NCBI RefSeq assembly: GCF_000189635.1
Contig: NW_002476322.1
Span: forward strand, 558,001-622,000
Source: Tetrahymena thermophila SB210
Taxonomy: Eukaryota; Ciliophora; Oligohymenophorea; Hymenostomatida; Tetrahymenidae
Direction of reading: 5' to 3'
DNA: 64,000 nt
Position 1 is the stretch's first letter. Every line of letters begins with the position of its first letter. This document shows positions 1 through 11,600 of this stretch, piece by piece. Below the pieces are notes generated by a model that had not been told where the DNA came from, did no database searches, and saw only the letters and a program-made list of their open reading frames with translations. The position numbers and the translations under genes are program-made.

Positions 1-1566
1 AGGGTATTCATTTAATTTACACTATTTTCCTTAAATTTTTATTAATAATTGATATTCAAATAATTGAGGTATAATTTTCCTAATATTATTAACCCAAATA
101 TTTGAATAGCTTTATTTTATCAAAAATCAATGGCATAAAAATTTTTTTTTCATTACTTCATTCAAAAATAAATAGATTATTTGTTTGTTTCCATTAAAAA
201 TGAAAAGAAAAAATTTATTTTCTTCACTCAAAAAAAGATTAAGAATTATTTTTTTTTAATTCAAAATTAATTCGCATGATTAGATTCTAATTTTTAACTT
301 TGGATAAATATATCCACTTTTGATCATTAAAAAAGAAAACGAGCTTAAAAAAATATAACTTACATAAAAAATATTTGTTACTTTTATAAAATAATAATGA
401 ATGGATAACAAAGGAATGCTAATTAATATGTCTCAAATCTAATATTGGTACCTTAAATTAAAATAAGAAAAATATAACTAGGTTATATTCATAAGTATAG
501 TTAAGGATGCAGATTTAGATTTAGAAGATTTTTAAAGTAAAAGCAAAGCTTTTTATAAACTATTTACAGATAAAACCTTTTTTTTTATTGGGTTTTTTAC
601 CTAATACGGTATTTAAAATTTTCAAAGATTTTTTTTCTAAAATTTTTCGCAAATAAATATTATCTAGAAAATTATTTTTAAACCAATAGTTTTTAGCAAA
701 AAAATTTTTCCCTAATTTTACCATTTGTCATATTCATTGATCGTTCCATCTTTCATTTAAAAATAATATTTGAAAGATTAAAATTAAATGAGTTAATTAT
801 CTTTGCAGGAGTTACATGGATAATGCAAATTTTAGTAAATGTAATTGTGAATAAATAACTAAAAGTTTACTATTACCATGATTTTAATAAATGGCAAAAA
901 TAATATCTTGTTAATGGTAGTTTTTAAGTAGATATCTCAATACATATGAAATTTAATTTATGTTAAAAACTCTTATCAAGTAGATATATCATTTTCTGTA
1001 AAAAATTAAACAATATTGATGAATCATAAATCAGAAAAGACATATTCTTGAAAGTAATAAAAACAAAAAATTTGAGATTAATTTAAATTAATATACATAT
1101 GAAGCAAAAGAATTGAATATTTAAACAGCCCGAAATTTCATTTTTTAAGAAATTAAAAAAATTATTTGTAAATTTAAGTACATTTTTTTTACCTATAATC
1201 ATCATTGATTCCTACTGTATTTTTACGTATGCTATTTGATTTAGTACTATCAATATTTTTTAATTAATTTTACAACTATCTAATTACTATTTCATAAATC
1301 TTCTTTAAAAAAATTTAATAAAATTTAAATTTGATTTTTCTAATATTTATTTGTTATTTTTATGCAAATAAATTTAATTTAAAACTAAATAAATTTCTTA
1401 AAATATATGAAATTAATTAATTAATTAAATTTTTATAAATCAACATTCAATATTTTTGAAAATAAAAAATCAATGAATTAATAAAAACATTTTTTCTAAA
1501 AACTAGAAGATGTAGTTATTTTTTTTTTTGAATATTCTTTTTAATTTATTTTTATTGATAAAAAAG
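1..1566. other. A/T-rich region, no supported gene
   Basis: Homopolymer-rich A/T sequence. A TGA-terminated open frame with TAA/TAG read as Gln runs from 428 to 850 (140 codons). It is Phe-, Ile- and Lys-rich with no recognisable motif, and in such DNA a frame this long arises by chance. No upstream exon of the leucine-rich-repeat gene beginning downstream could be identified here. Confidence 0.5.
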
Positions 1567-1616
1567 TTTGAAAACTCTTAGCTTTAGTCTCATTAAACTC
1601 TCCAAATTCTTCTTAA
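1567..1616 (+). pseudogene. Possible decayed leucine-rich-repeat exon
   Basis: A 50-nt segment bounded by AAG on the left and GTAAAT on the right. It ends in a sequence resembling the 3' half of the five intact repeat exons downstream (Leu-Ser-x-Phe-Ser-Leu-Ile-Lys-Leu-Ser-Lys-Phe against the consensus Leu-Ala-Lys-Cys-Thr-Asn-Leu-Ser-Asn-Leu). It is 40 nt shorter than they are, so including it would shift the frame. It may be a degenerate copy of the same module, or chance resemblance in A/T-rich DNA. Confidence 0.25.
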
Positions 1617-1870
1617 GTAAATAATATAATTATTATAAATTTTTTTTTTCATATTTATATGTCAATTAAAGACAATATTATATTTATGATATCTATTTTC
1701 ATCTATTTATTTTCTTTTATTTGTAAGAGTGTTTTTTAATAATTTTAACTCGTATTTTAATGTGCAATTTTGCTTTGATTAATTTATTTCTTATTATTTC
1801 ATGTTTTTTCTTCATTTCTCCCTTATAATTAACTAATTAATTATATAAATTTTCTTCTATATTTTAAAAG

Positions 1871-3785
1871 TGGAGAAGATTTAAGTGAGGAAGATGTAAA
1901 AGGTTTAGGTTTTGCTTTAGAAAAGTGCACTAATCTGTCAAATTTGGCACTTGGTCTTGGGTAACATGTTTTATTTATTTATTTATTTATTTTTGTTTGT
2001 GATATTTTTTAGCATACAAATGAATTTAAAGTAATAAAACTCTTTAAATTTATTTATTAGCTTTTATTTGATTTATTTTCATGTTTATTGTGATTGTGTA
2101 TTTTGTATATTTTCTTTAATATTTAAAAAGTGGAAGTTCAATTAATTCAATTGGAGTATCAGACTTAAGTTCTGGTATAGCAAAGTGCACTAATCTCTAA
2201 AATTTAATGCTTGATCTTAGGTAAAAATTGTTTATTTATTTTTGATTGTGATATTTAAAATTTAAAAATAAGTTTATAACAATTAATTATTATGTTATTT
2301 ATTTTTATTTGATTTATTTGGATTATTTATTATGTTTTTTTTCTTTTTTTCTTTCTAATTTAACTTATTATTAAATTTTAAACTGTTGCTTTGATTATTA
2401 ATTATTACATTTCTTATTATTTCATATTATTTCTTCATTTTTTCCTTCTAGCTAATTAACTAATTAATTATATTTTCTTCAATATTAAAAAGTTCGAATT
2501 AAATTGATGATATTGGTGCATCGAGATTAAGTACTACTTTATAAAACTGTAAAAATCTTTCAAATTTGATGCTTGATCTTGGGTAAAAACTGTTTTATTT
2601 TTTTGGATTGTGATATTTTTTAATTTAAAAGTAACCTTTTATTTGATTTATTTTCCATTTTTACATTGATCATGTTTTTTTTCTTTCTTAATTTAATTCA
2701 TTTTTTTATGTTTCAACTTTACTTAGATTATAAATTCATTTCCTATCATTTCATATTATTTTATTTCTAGCTCACTAATGAATAATACTTTCTTCATTTA
2801 AAAAGTTATAATTATTTAAGTGAATAAGGCTAGTCATGGTTATTTTTAGCTTTATCACACTGCACTAACCTCTCGAATTTAAAGCTTTGTTTTAGGTAAA
2901 GATAATTTTTTGTTTTTGATTGTGAAATTTTTTAATATAAAAATAAATTTATATCAATAAAACTCATCTAATTTATTAATTAGGTTTGTATTTAATTTAT
3001 TTTACTATTTTATTTGATTGTATTTTTTTCTCTTAATTTAACTAATTTTTTCATTTTCAACTTTTGGTTTGATTGTTAATTCATTACTATTTATTTCACA
3101 TTTTTCTTCATTTTTACCTTCTAACTAACTACACATTGTTAAGACACAAAAAAAAATTGGCTGATTAAAATTAAAAAAAATATTATACTTTTGAAAAATA
3201 TTTAAAAATATATGATTTACTAAATAGATTTTTAGCTTTCATTAAACAAAAGAAGAGTTAAAGAAAAAATAAAGATAAAAAAAATGAATTAGTGTATAAA
3301 TAATATATTTATTTTTAGTTTAATTTTTAAATAAAAAAATAAAAATATTTAGCAAATCTTATTTAAATTTGCAAATATAAATATTTTTTTTATTAGTAAT
3401 TACAAGCTAATATTTTTTATTGAACATGAACAAGATATTTTCTTCAATATTAAAATAGTTATAATTTAATTGGTAATAAATGTGCTTTAAGCTTCTGTTC
3501 TGCTTTAGCAAAGTTGAATAATCTCTAAAATTTGAAACTTGATCTTGTGTAAAAACAGTTTATTAAATTTGGATTATGCTTTCTTTGTATTAAAAATGAA
3601 TTTAAAACAAAAAAAAATTTTTATTTATTTATTCTTTTCTAATTTAAAAATTAAATTTGAAATAATTTTGATTCATAATAATTAATATTATTAGTGGAGG
3701 TTTAATAAATAGATCACAAAAATTCAAGTTAAAGAGCAAGTGCTTTAAATCAAGAAGATTGGTTATCTTTGAAATAAAATTATGA
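1871..3785 (+). CDS. Leucine-rich-repeat protein, 3' portion; one repeat per 90-nt exon
   Basis: Five exons of exactly 90 nt (1871-1960, 2131-2220, 2493-2582, 2806-2895, 3459-3548) each encode one 30-residue repeat. The repeats fit Leu-x-x-Ala-Leu-x-x-Cys-Thr-Asn-Leu-[SQ]-Asn-Leu-x-Leu-x-Leu, the ribonuclease-inhibitor-like repeat common in large ciliate LRR families. Each exon starts after AG with the third base of a codon and ends before GTAA with two bases, so all introns are phase 2 and the exons are symmetric. A last exon (3695-3785) encodes a basic tail rich in Lys, Ser and Arg and stops at TGA. Repeat four (2806-2895) is the most divergent. No initiator exon or other domain is visible upstream, so this is a 5'-incomplete gene or a relic. 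The function of such families is unknown; protein binding by the LRR surface is the family expectation. Confidence 0.6.
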
Positions 3786-4469
3786 TTTAAATAAATCATG
3801 AAAATTTAATTAATAAATTTTTAAATATTTAAATAAAATAATATAAAATGTTTTTTTTTACAATAATATTTTATTAAAAAAATTTAGCTTAGAATATTAC
3901 TACTTTCATAATTATCTTTATCTTTATAAATATCATAATTTTGATAAGTTAATAGCTTATTAAATAAATAAAATTTAAAAAATAGAATTTTTTTAAAATA
4001 TTTGCAAATTAAACATAAAAAACATAAAATTATATAAACCTAACAATGAAATACGATACATATTTATTAGCTTTTTAATAGGTTGAAAATTGATTTTTCA
4101 ATTTTCAGGCATTAAGTTCTTTTTAAAAATATTTTTAAAATGATCTAAATAAAAAAATATTGATTTTATAATTATTTAGAAAATAAATAATAAAGATAAA
4201 TATAAATGTTGGAATTAAAATGTTAATAATATATAAATATTTATTTATTTGTTTGTTCATATTAATTAGTAATCATTTTAGATGAACTATTTTTATGATG
4301 ACTTGTTCAGACAATCTAAGTTAATCAGGTTTAGATTAGCAATATTGATAAATAAATAAATTAGAAAGATAAGATTAAAATTTATCAAAAACAAATTGAT
4401 TTCATAAGTCTTTTAATAATTAAATAAGTAAATATTTATAGATAATAAATTAGATAAAGCAAACATAAA
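3786..4469. other. Intergenic, A/T-rich
   Basis: Lies between the LRR gene and ARP2 on the same strand. It should hold the 3' flank of one and the promoter of the other. No conserved site or RNA gene seen. Confidence 0.5.
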
Positions 4470-6572
4470 ATGTCAAATCCTGTTCCTATAGTTTGTGACT
4501 CTGGTACTGGGTAATAAAGCTTATATTAAATATATAAGAAGCAGTTTAAATAGTTTAAAAACAAATAGTATTAGGTTTGCGAGTTAAATAACATTATTAA
4601 TAATATTAAAAATTAGTTATATCAAGATTGGGTATGCTGGTGACAATTTTCCTAAGTATTCAATTCCTGCTATGATTGGACGTCCTATGTTGAGATTTAA
4701 TTAAAAAATAGATGATGTTGAATTAAAAGTAATGTCTATTATTTTAAAATATCAATATTCCTAATCACGCTTTTAATCAGGAAATTATGATCGGAGATGA
4801 AGCAGCTCCTTATCAAGCAATGTTAGAATTAACAAAACCTGTAGAAGAAGGAACTGTTAAAAACTGGTAAGATATGGAACTTCTTTGGGATTATTCCTTT
4901 AAAAAAGTAAAACAATATTAAATTTATTGGTTATATTTATGAATAATTGGAGACTTATTCTCAAATTTGCAATATTTATGGCGACTTTTAACTTTATATG
5001 AAATTAATAGCTAGGAGCCGAAACAAAAGGAAATACTGTATTGATGACTGAGCCTGTCTTAAATCCTGCTTAGAATAGAAAGAAAATGGCAGAAGTTTTA
5101 TTTGAATAGTTTAATTTTGGAAGAATGCAAATTGGTATCTAAGCTTTGCTTTCTCTTTATTGCGAAGTATGTATTTTATTTTACAAATTAAGGGTCAAAC
5201 AAACAAAAAATAAATAAACAAGCATTATTTTAATGCTGCACCAAACAATTTTGATCAAAATAAAAGATTCAATAAAGAAAAGATATGCTTGTTATTTATT
5301 TTATCAAATTATTCCTTAAAATATATAGCTATAAGCTATTCCCTTATTCTTTTTAATAATTTTTACCTTAAAATTTTTTATCGTAAGGAAACAAATTTTG
5401 TTTGTTTCTTAACATTAATAAATGAATGAATGAAAGAATATGTTTATTTAAATGACTAAATTCATTTATTAATTTAATATTTTAAAATCAACCATATTGA
5501 TTTTATTTATTAAATATTAAATAAAGGGTCTAACTACTGGTATGCTCCTTGACTCTGGTGATGGTGTCACACATTGTATCCCTGTTTATGAAAACTTTAT
5601 TTTACCTCATCTTGTTAAAAGAATGAATATAGCCGGTCGTCATATGACTGAATATTTAATCAAGTTACTTTTCAGAAGGTAAAAAACTAATAATATAAGC
5701 AATGTTTTAGTGATTTCATAATTTTTATTTAAATAGAGGATATGCATTCAACTCAACAGCTGATTTTGAATTAGTTCGTGACATCAAAGAAAGACTATGC
5801 TATGTTAGCGGAGATTTAGTTGTAGATAGAAAATTGGCCAATGAAACTACATGCCTTGAAAAGGAATATCAACTTCCTGATAAATCATATATTAAATTAG
5901 GAAGAGAAAGATTTGAAGCTGCAGAACTTATATTCAATCCAGCCTTTGATGGTCATGCCTTCAATGGTGTTTCTCATCTTGTCTTTGATGCCATACAAGT
6001 AATCAAAACTTTTAAAATTATTTCTCTAACTTAATTAAAAATTGGTTTTAAATGATTAAAATATAATATTTAGAAACTCAAAAAATAAAGTTTTCCATAC
6101 ATTATTATTTTAAAGTTCATATAATAATTTAGTTCATTGAAATTTATTAATACTTTACTTGCTTAAATAAATAAAGGCATGCGATGTTGATTTACGTAAA
6201 GATATGTATCAAAACATCTTAATTTCTGGTGGTACTACTATGTTCCCTGGTTTCCCAACAAGACTTCAAAATGATGTTATCAGATTATACAAGACAAATA
6301 TTTTAAAGGAAAGAAGCTACAAGGATGCAAAAATTAAAATTAAAGTTATTGTAATTAAGCTTATTAAATTTTAAAAATATTTTGATTTAAATATTGAATT
6401 AAATATTAATTAGGATCCTCCTATGAGAAAGTATAATGTATTTATTGGTGGTGGTGTTTTAGCCAAAAACATGTAAAATATTGACAAATATTGGGTAAGC
6501 AAATAAGATTATGAAGAATTAGGAAAAGAAAGAGTTATAACAAAATTCTAAAGTTCAGGATTCTTTTAATGA
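4470..6572 (+). CDS. ARP2: Actin-related protein 2 (Arp2/3 complex subunit)
   Basis: Eight exons splice in phase: 4470-4510, 4617-4728, 4781-4906, 5011-5166, 5527-5678, 5737-5998, 6177-6350, 6414-6572. They give 393 residues, close to the usual length of Arp2. The N-terminus carries the actin-fold phosphate-binding loop as Cys-Asp-Ser-Gly-Thr-Gly, then Lys-Ile-Gly-Tyr-Ala-Gly. The second phosphate loop is Leu-Asp-Ser-Gly-Asp-Gly-Val-Thr-His. Features that point to Arp2 rather than conventional actin are Gly-Asp-Glu-Ala near residue 55, [29 protein letters not shown] and the tail motif Asp-Pro-Pro-x-Arg-Lys. Arp2 pairs with Arp3 in the seven-subunit Arp2/3 complex to nucleate branched actin filaments. 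In ciliates this would serve phagocytosis and cortical actin; that role is inferred. Introns run from 52 to 360 nt. No sign of decay. Confidence 0.93.
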
Positions 6573-8656
6573 ATTGAAATATAAGTTTAAACATATGAAA
6601 TATTGGTGTTATATATTCTTATTTATGATATTAAAGTTATAGTATTTGAATTTTAACAAAACCTTTAACACTTTCCAATTCTCTTAAATGATTCAAATAA
6701 TATATAAATTTTTTATTTTATCTTTTAATTTCTATTCAGTATTCTTAAAAATATGATTTTTTAACCATTAAAAATAATCTTTCTAATAAATCAATATCCA
6801 AATTGTTAATATGTTAAATGAATTAAGTAAAATATTCTCTAACTCTAAATTTAGCAATTAGTAACTTAATGATTTCAAAATTATTAAAATTTTAAAAGAG
6901 TTAAACAAAATATTCTGTCATACTATTAAATAGCTAAAATTAATGATATCAAATAAAAATTAAGTCTACATTTTTTACTTAAAAGTTTATAATTATGTTT
7001 ATTTATTTATTCTTCTTAAAATTTTATTTTTTATATTTTCATTTAAATTATTTTATAAGATTAAGAATCAGTTTTTAGACTTAAATTTCATTTTTATTTG
7101 ATAAATAAAAGTAGCAAAAACTTCTCAATTAAAAATGAAAAAATGATATCAAAACGCAATTAATTTTTTAGATATTTAAATATTGAGCAATATTCTATGA
7201 ATTGGTAAATAAGGAATAAATTTTATTTAATTTATTTATGTAAATCTTCAAAGAAAAATAATTTATAACTCTCAAATTATTTTTTAGTTTTTCAAAGATG
7301 TATTTTTATTAAATTATCTTTCAAAAAAAATAAATTGTATTTAATTTAAGATCATTTCATTTTTTAAGTAAATTAACTAGAAAATTTTTTTTAAATATAT
7401 TTAAATTTTATATGAATAATATTATTTTTTACAAATTTCTTAGATTAAGCTTTTTTTAACTTTGAAAATATAGATTTATTACTGAAGTTTTATATGGATT
7501 ATTTAAATAATAGAAAGTAAATAAATTATAAAAATTAATGAATAAATATTGTTTCGTTAGCCTATTTTTTATTTTTAAATTTATCTTTATAGCTATTTGC
7601 ATCTTTTGAAAATCTAATTGTAAAGCAATTCAAAAATCACATATTTTATTTTGTTTGCTTAGAATAAATTTATACTATTTAATGTATTACTATCTTAGTA
7701 ATGATAATCTTCTAGTTAGCTTTAGTACTAATTTAATAGTTTTCATAAATAATGCGTATTGGTATATTAAATTATGTTTTTTCATAATTTTTTCTCTAAT
7801 TTAACCACCTTAAGTACTTTTAAATAAGGACAATGATAGTAAAAGGACGATTCTTTGATTGAAAAGAGAAAAGGAGGAGAAAATCAAAAATAAAATTTTT
7901 TCTGCATCCTTAATCAAGAATACCAACAGTGTATATATTTCACAAATTAATATAATATTAAATGTTTTCTGTTTAATGCAGTTAAGATTTTTCAACCTTT
8001 GAAAAACTTAATTGAATTTTCTAAAAAGGTTTAATTTGAGATTATCTATTTAAAATCGATTTATGTAAACTAAAAGAAATTAATTCTTCATGAGCTAGCT
8101 TAACAAAAAAAAGTCTAGTAAAATGATTTAGTAATACTTAATATACATTGAAAGTTTGTAAATGTTACTCAGATAAAACATAAAATATTCCTAAATAAAG
8201 TAAATTTGATCTAAATATGTTAACTGTATCAATTTGTTGGTTACTTCATATTGATTAATATACATAATAATTTATTTTTAATAAAAATTGTGGCTCAAAT
8301 GAAGTATGTATGAATGTATATTTTGTTATACCTTGAATCTTTCAATCAAAGCTAAAAAATACTTAAAAATTGTAAAGCATTAAATTTTTACCATCACAAT
8401 AATTAATTAAATCATATATATTTAAATCATTTATCATACATAATTAGAAAGATTACTCAAAACTTAGAAATTAAGAATATAAATACAAGAACGTTTAGAT
8501 ATTTAAAGAAGATAGATATTTATAGCAGTAAAAATATTCAAAGTATACAGCTAAAAAATATTTACATTTAGCTTTAACTACTGCGAACAGTTATTAATAT
8601 TATTTTAAATACGATTTAGGAATACTAAGTTTCACACAGAGCTTGATTCATAAGAA
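6573..8656. other. Intergenic, 2.1 kb, A/T-rich
   Basis: Separates ARP2 from the first channel gene. Short open frames on both strands (for example on the minus strand around 7810-7995, hydrophobic and Phe/Leu/Ser-rich) have no family resemblance and no supporting splice structure. Nothing else seen. Confidence 0.5.
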
Positions 8657-11600
8657 ATGAATTATGAAAATTAAGGTCGAAGCTCAAAAATATAACAAAG
8701 GATTTAAGTTCCTAACATATAGCTTAATGAATAGGATTAGCATGTTTTTGATACTGATGGAATGATCTCGTCTCAGGGAGATTGGAGTTCTCCTATAAAA
8801 ATTAACCAAGATACACCAAATTAGTTCATGTAGGAAACATAATAGAATTTGATTACTTCAAATGATGATAATTTAGATGCTATTTCAAAAAAAAGTAGTA
8901 GCAAAAACAACAACAACAATATCGATAGTGATATGGATTACTTAAAAAAAGTAAATTTAAATCTGTAAAAAAGCAAATCATAAATAGAAAAATAGGGCAC
9001 AAAGGAAGAAGATTCAGGAAAAAATCATAAAATTAGCAAGCATAGTTAAAGTAATGCTTCAATAGCACCAAGTTTTGTATTAGATTAGTAATAGGAAGAT
9101 TAATAGGCTGATTAAACTTAGAAGCATTTAATTCAAACTAACTAAAATTTTAATGAGCAATCAAAAACACAAAAGAATGTATTCGATGATGAAAATCCTC
9201 AAAGAAGATTAAGAGAATATAGAAGAACTTAATACAGAAATGTTTCTCTAAAACTTCTTGAAAACGGAACAAACGCATAAGCTTAAGAAGCAAATTGGAA
9301 TACTCAAACTAATTTAGATATAGAAGGATTTTCACCAACATTAACATTAAATAACATTAACAAATCAAAGAAAAGTTTTTTGGCTTTAAATGTAAACGAA
9401 TGTTCCACTCCACAGAACAATCCAAACAAAATAAAAGTTTATCCTCTTTTATCTAGTGGGGTAAGCACTGACAACTTGAGGAAGAGTTAAATAATAAATA
9501 GAGTTTCCTAACACAGCATTAATTTAGATAAAAATGGAACTTTTAATCAATATTTAGATTTTAATAAGGACAGACCTTTAAGCAAAGGGGATTAACTTCT
9601 CGGATTTAGCGCTTTTGAGGGTTAAAATTAATCTCAATAACCTTCTCTAATAAATGGAATGAATATTTAAGCTTATTATTCATTTTAAGGGCGTACAGGA
9701 GAAAACGATTCATAAGCTCATTACAATTAAAATGCTTCTAATTAAGTTATGCTTTCACAAAATTAGCAATATTAATCTATTGCACACAGTTAATTCTATG
9801 CAGCTCCTTTATAAACTAATAACAACAACATAAACAATATAAGAAATCCAAGTGAGTCTAATATAAATTGGAACATAGCTATTAAGATAAAGAATATTAG
9901 TAGATTTATTTCTAAAGTAAGAAGCCAAACAAGTGATTTCAATAAGAAAAACTTAAAGGATTTTCACCATAAGCTGATTAATGATGCTTCAGATAGTAAA
10001 ATATATGCTCAGAGTGGTAGTAATAATACATTACCCTCATTGAATACTAGTCAAAAAATATAACTCCAATAATCTAATACTCTAGTGAGAGAAGACTCTT
10101 AAGAATAAAATTGTTTAGAGAAAGTTTTCTACAAAATGATGAATATTTTATTTAAAAGATGTTTATATTACCTAGATAATATAATAACAAGTGAAAAATC
10201 ATATGTTTTCTCCCCTGAACAGACAATGATCGTCTTTTGGAATATTTTGTTTGGTTTACTATTGTTATTTTAGTTTTTTTATATACCATTCTCAGTAGGT
10301 TTTGATGTGGATATAGTTGATTAAACTAAATACAGATTGCTATTCTACATTATTCCCATAATAGCATGCTTTATAGACTCTTTGATCAATCTAAATCTAG
10401 GATATTACCTGCAAGGTTTAGTAGAAATAGATAGATTAAAAATCATCAAAAGGTATATAAAATAATTTCTGATAAGAGATATTATAAGCTTATTTTCTTT
10501 GATAATGACTTTATAGACAAATGTAAGTTATTATTCTTTGCTGTTTTTTGTTCGAATTCCTCAACTTTTCAAAATACTTGAAGAACATGCTGAATATTTT
10601 TAGTTAGAACAAAAATATTATAACTATTACTAATTGGGAAATTTACTTTTTATGATATTTTACATTTCTCACATATGTGGTTGTATATTTCATTATATCT
10701 CCTATGAAATTGGTGTTCAATCTTAGAATGATTTAAAGGATACATGGCTGAATGATGCAGGAGTTTTTTACAGTTCAATATTCAAAAGATATGTTTATTC
10801 GTTTTACTTTATAGTTATTACAATCACTACAGTTGGCTACGGTGATATAAAACCAATATCTGTATATGAAAAAATATACGTCACTATCATAACTATACTA
10901 GGTTCTTGTATATTTGCATATACAGTTAACACTGTTGGAACAATATTCTAGGAAATTGAACGCAAAAAAGCTTAATCAAAGTAACTATTTTAAATTAACT
11001 AAATATTATTTGAATTTTTCAATTTGATTTCATATTATTTTCAATATTTTTGTTAATAAAAATGGTCATTTAAAGTTGTAAATTATTTAATACATTTTTT
11101 ATTTTATGATATTATAAAAGATAAAGAAAATATGAATTAACTAGCTACTTAAACTAGAGGTAGGTAAAAAAGGATATTCAAATCAGAGTATTAAAACATT
11201 TAGAGTTTAATTAGTAAAGAGAAGATGATGACCCAATTAGAGGAATGAATATACTTGAAAGTGTATCTAAAAACTTAAAAGAAGAGGTTTGTAAGGATTT
11301 TTATGGAAGAATATTATAATAGAGCAAAATATTTAACTTATAATTCTCATAGCAAGCACTTTTAGATGCTTCTTTGTAATTTAAAGAAAAAATTTTGAGC
11401 CCAGGTGAAATAGTTTTTAAAGAAGGCTAAGCTAATGATCATGACATCTTTTATATCTATAAGGGTAGCATAGATCTTTTCGTTTAAAAATCAAGAAAGT
11501 AGTAGAGAACTATTTTTACAGCCAAAGTAATTAATTCACTTTTAATATCTCCCATCATTTATTAAATTATTTTTTAATAATTATATTATATCTAAGAGTG

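Noticed and set aside
428..850. 140-codon open frame with TAA/TAG as Gln
   Set aside because: Biased Phe/Ile/Lys/Gln composition, runs of Phe from T tracts and no motif. With TGA as the only stop, A/T-rich DNA produces such frames by chance.
7810..7995. Hydrophobic minus-strand frame
   Set aside because: Short, low-complexity Phe/Leu/Ser sequence in an intergenic region, with no homologous pattern and no flanking exons.
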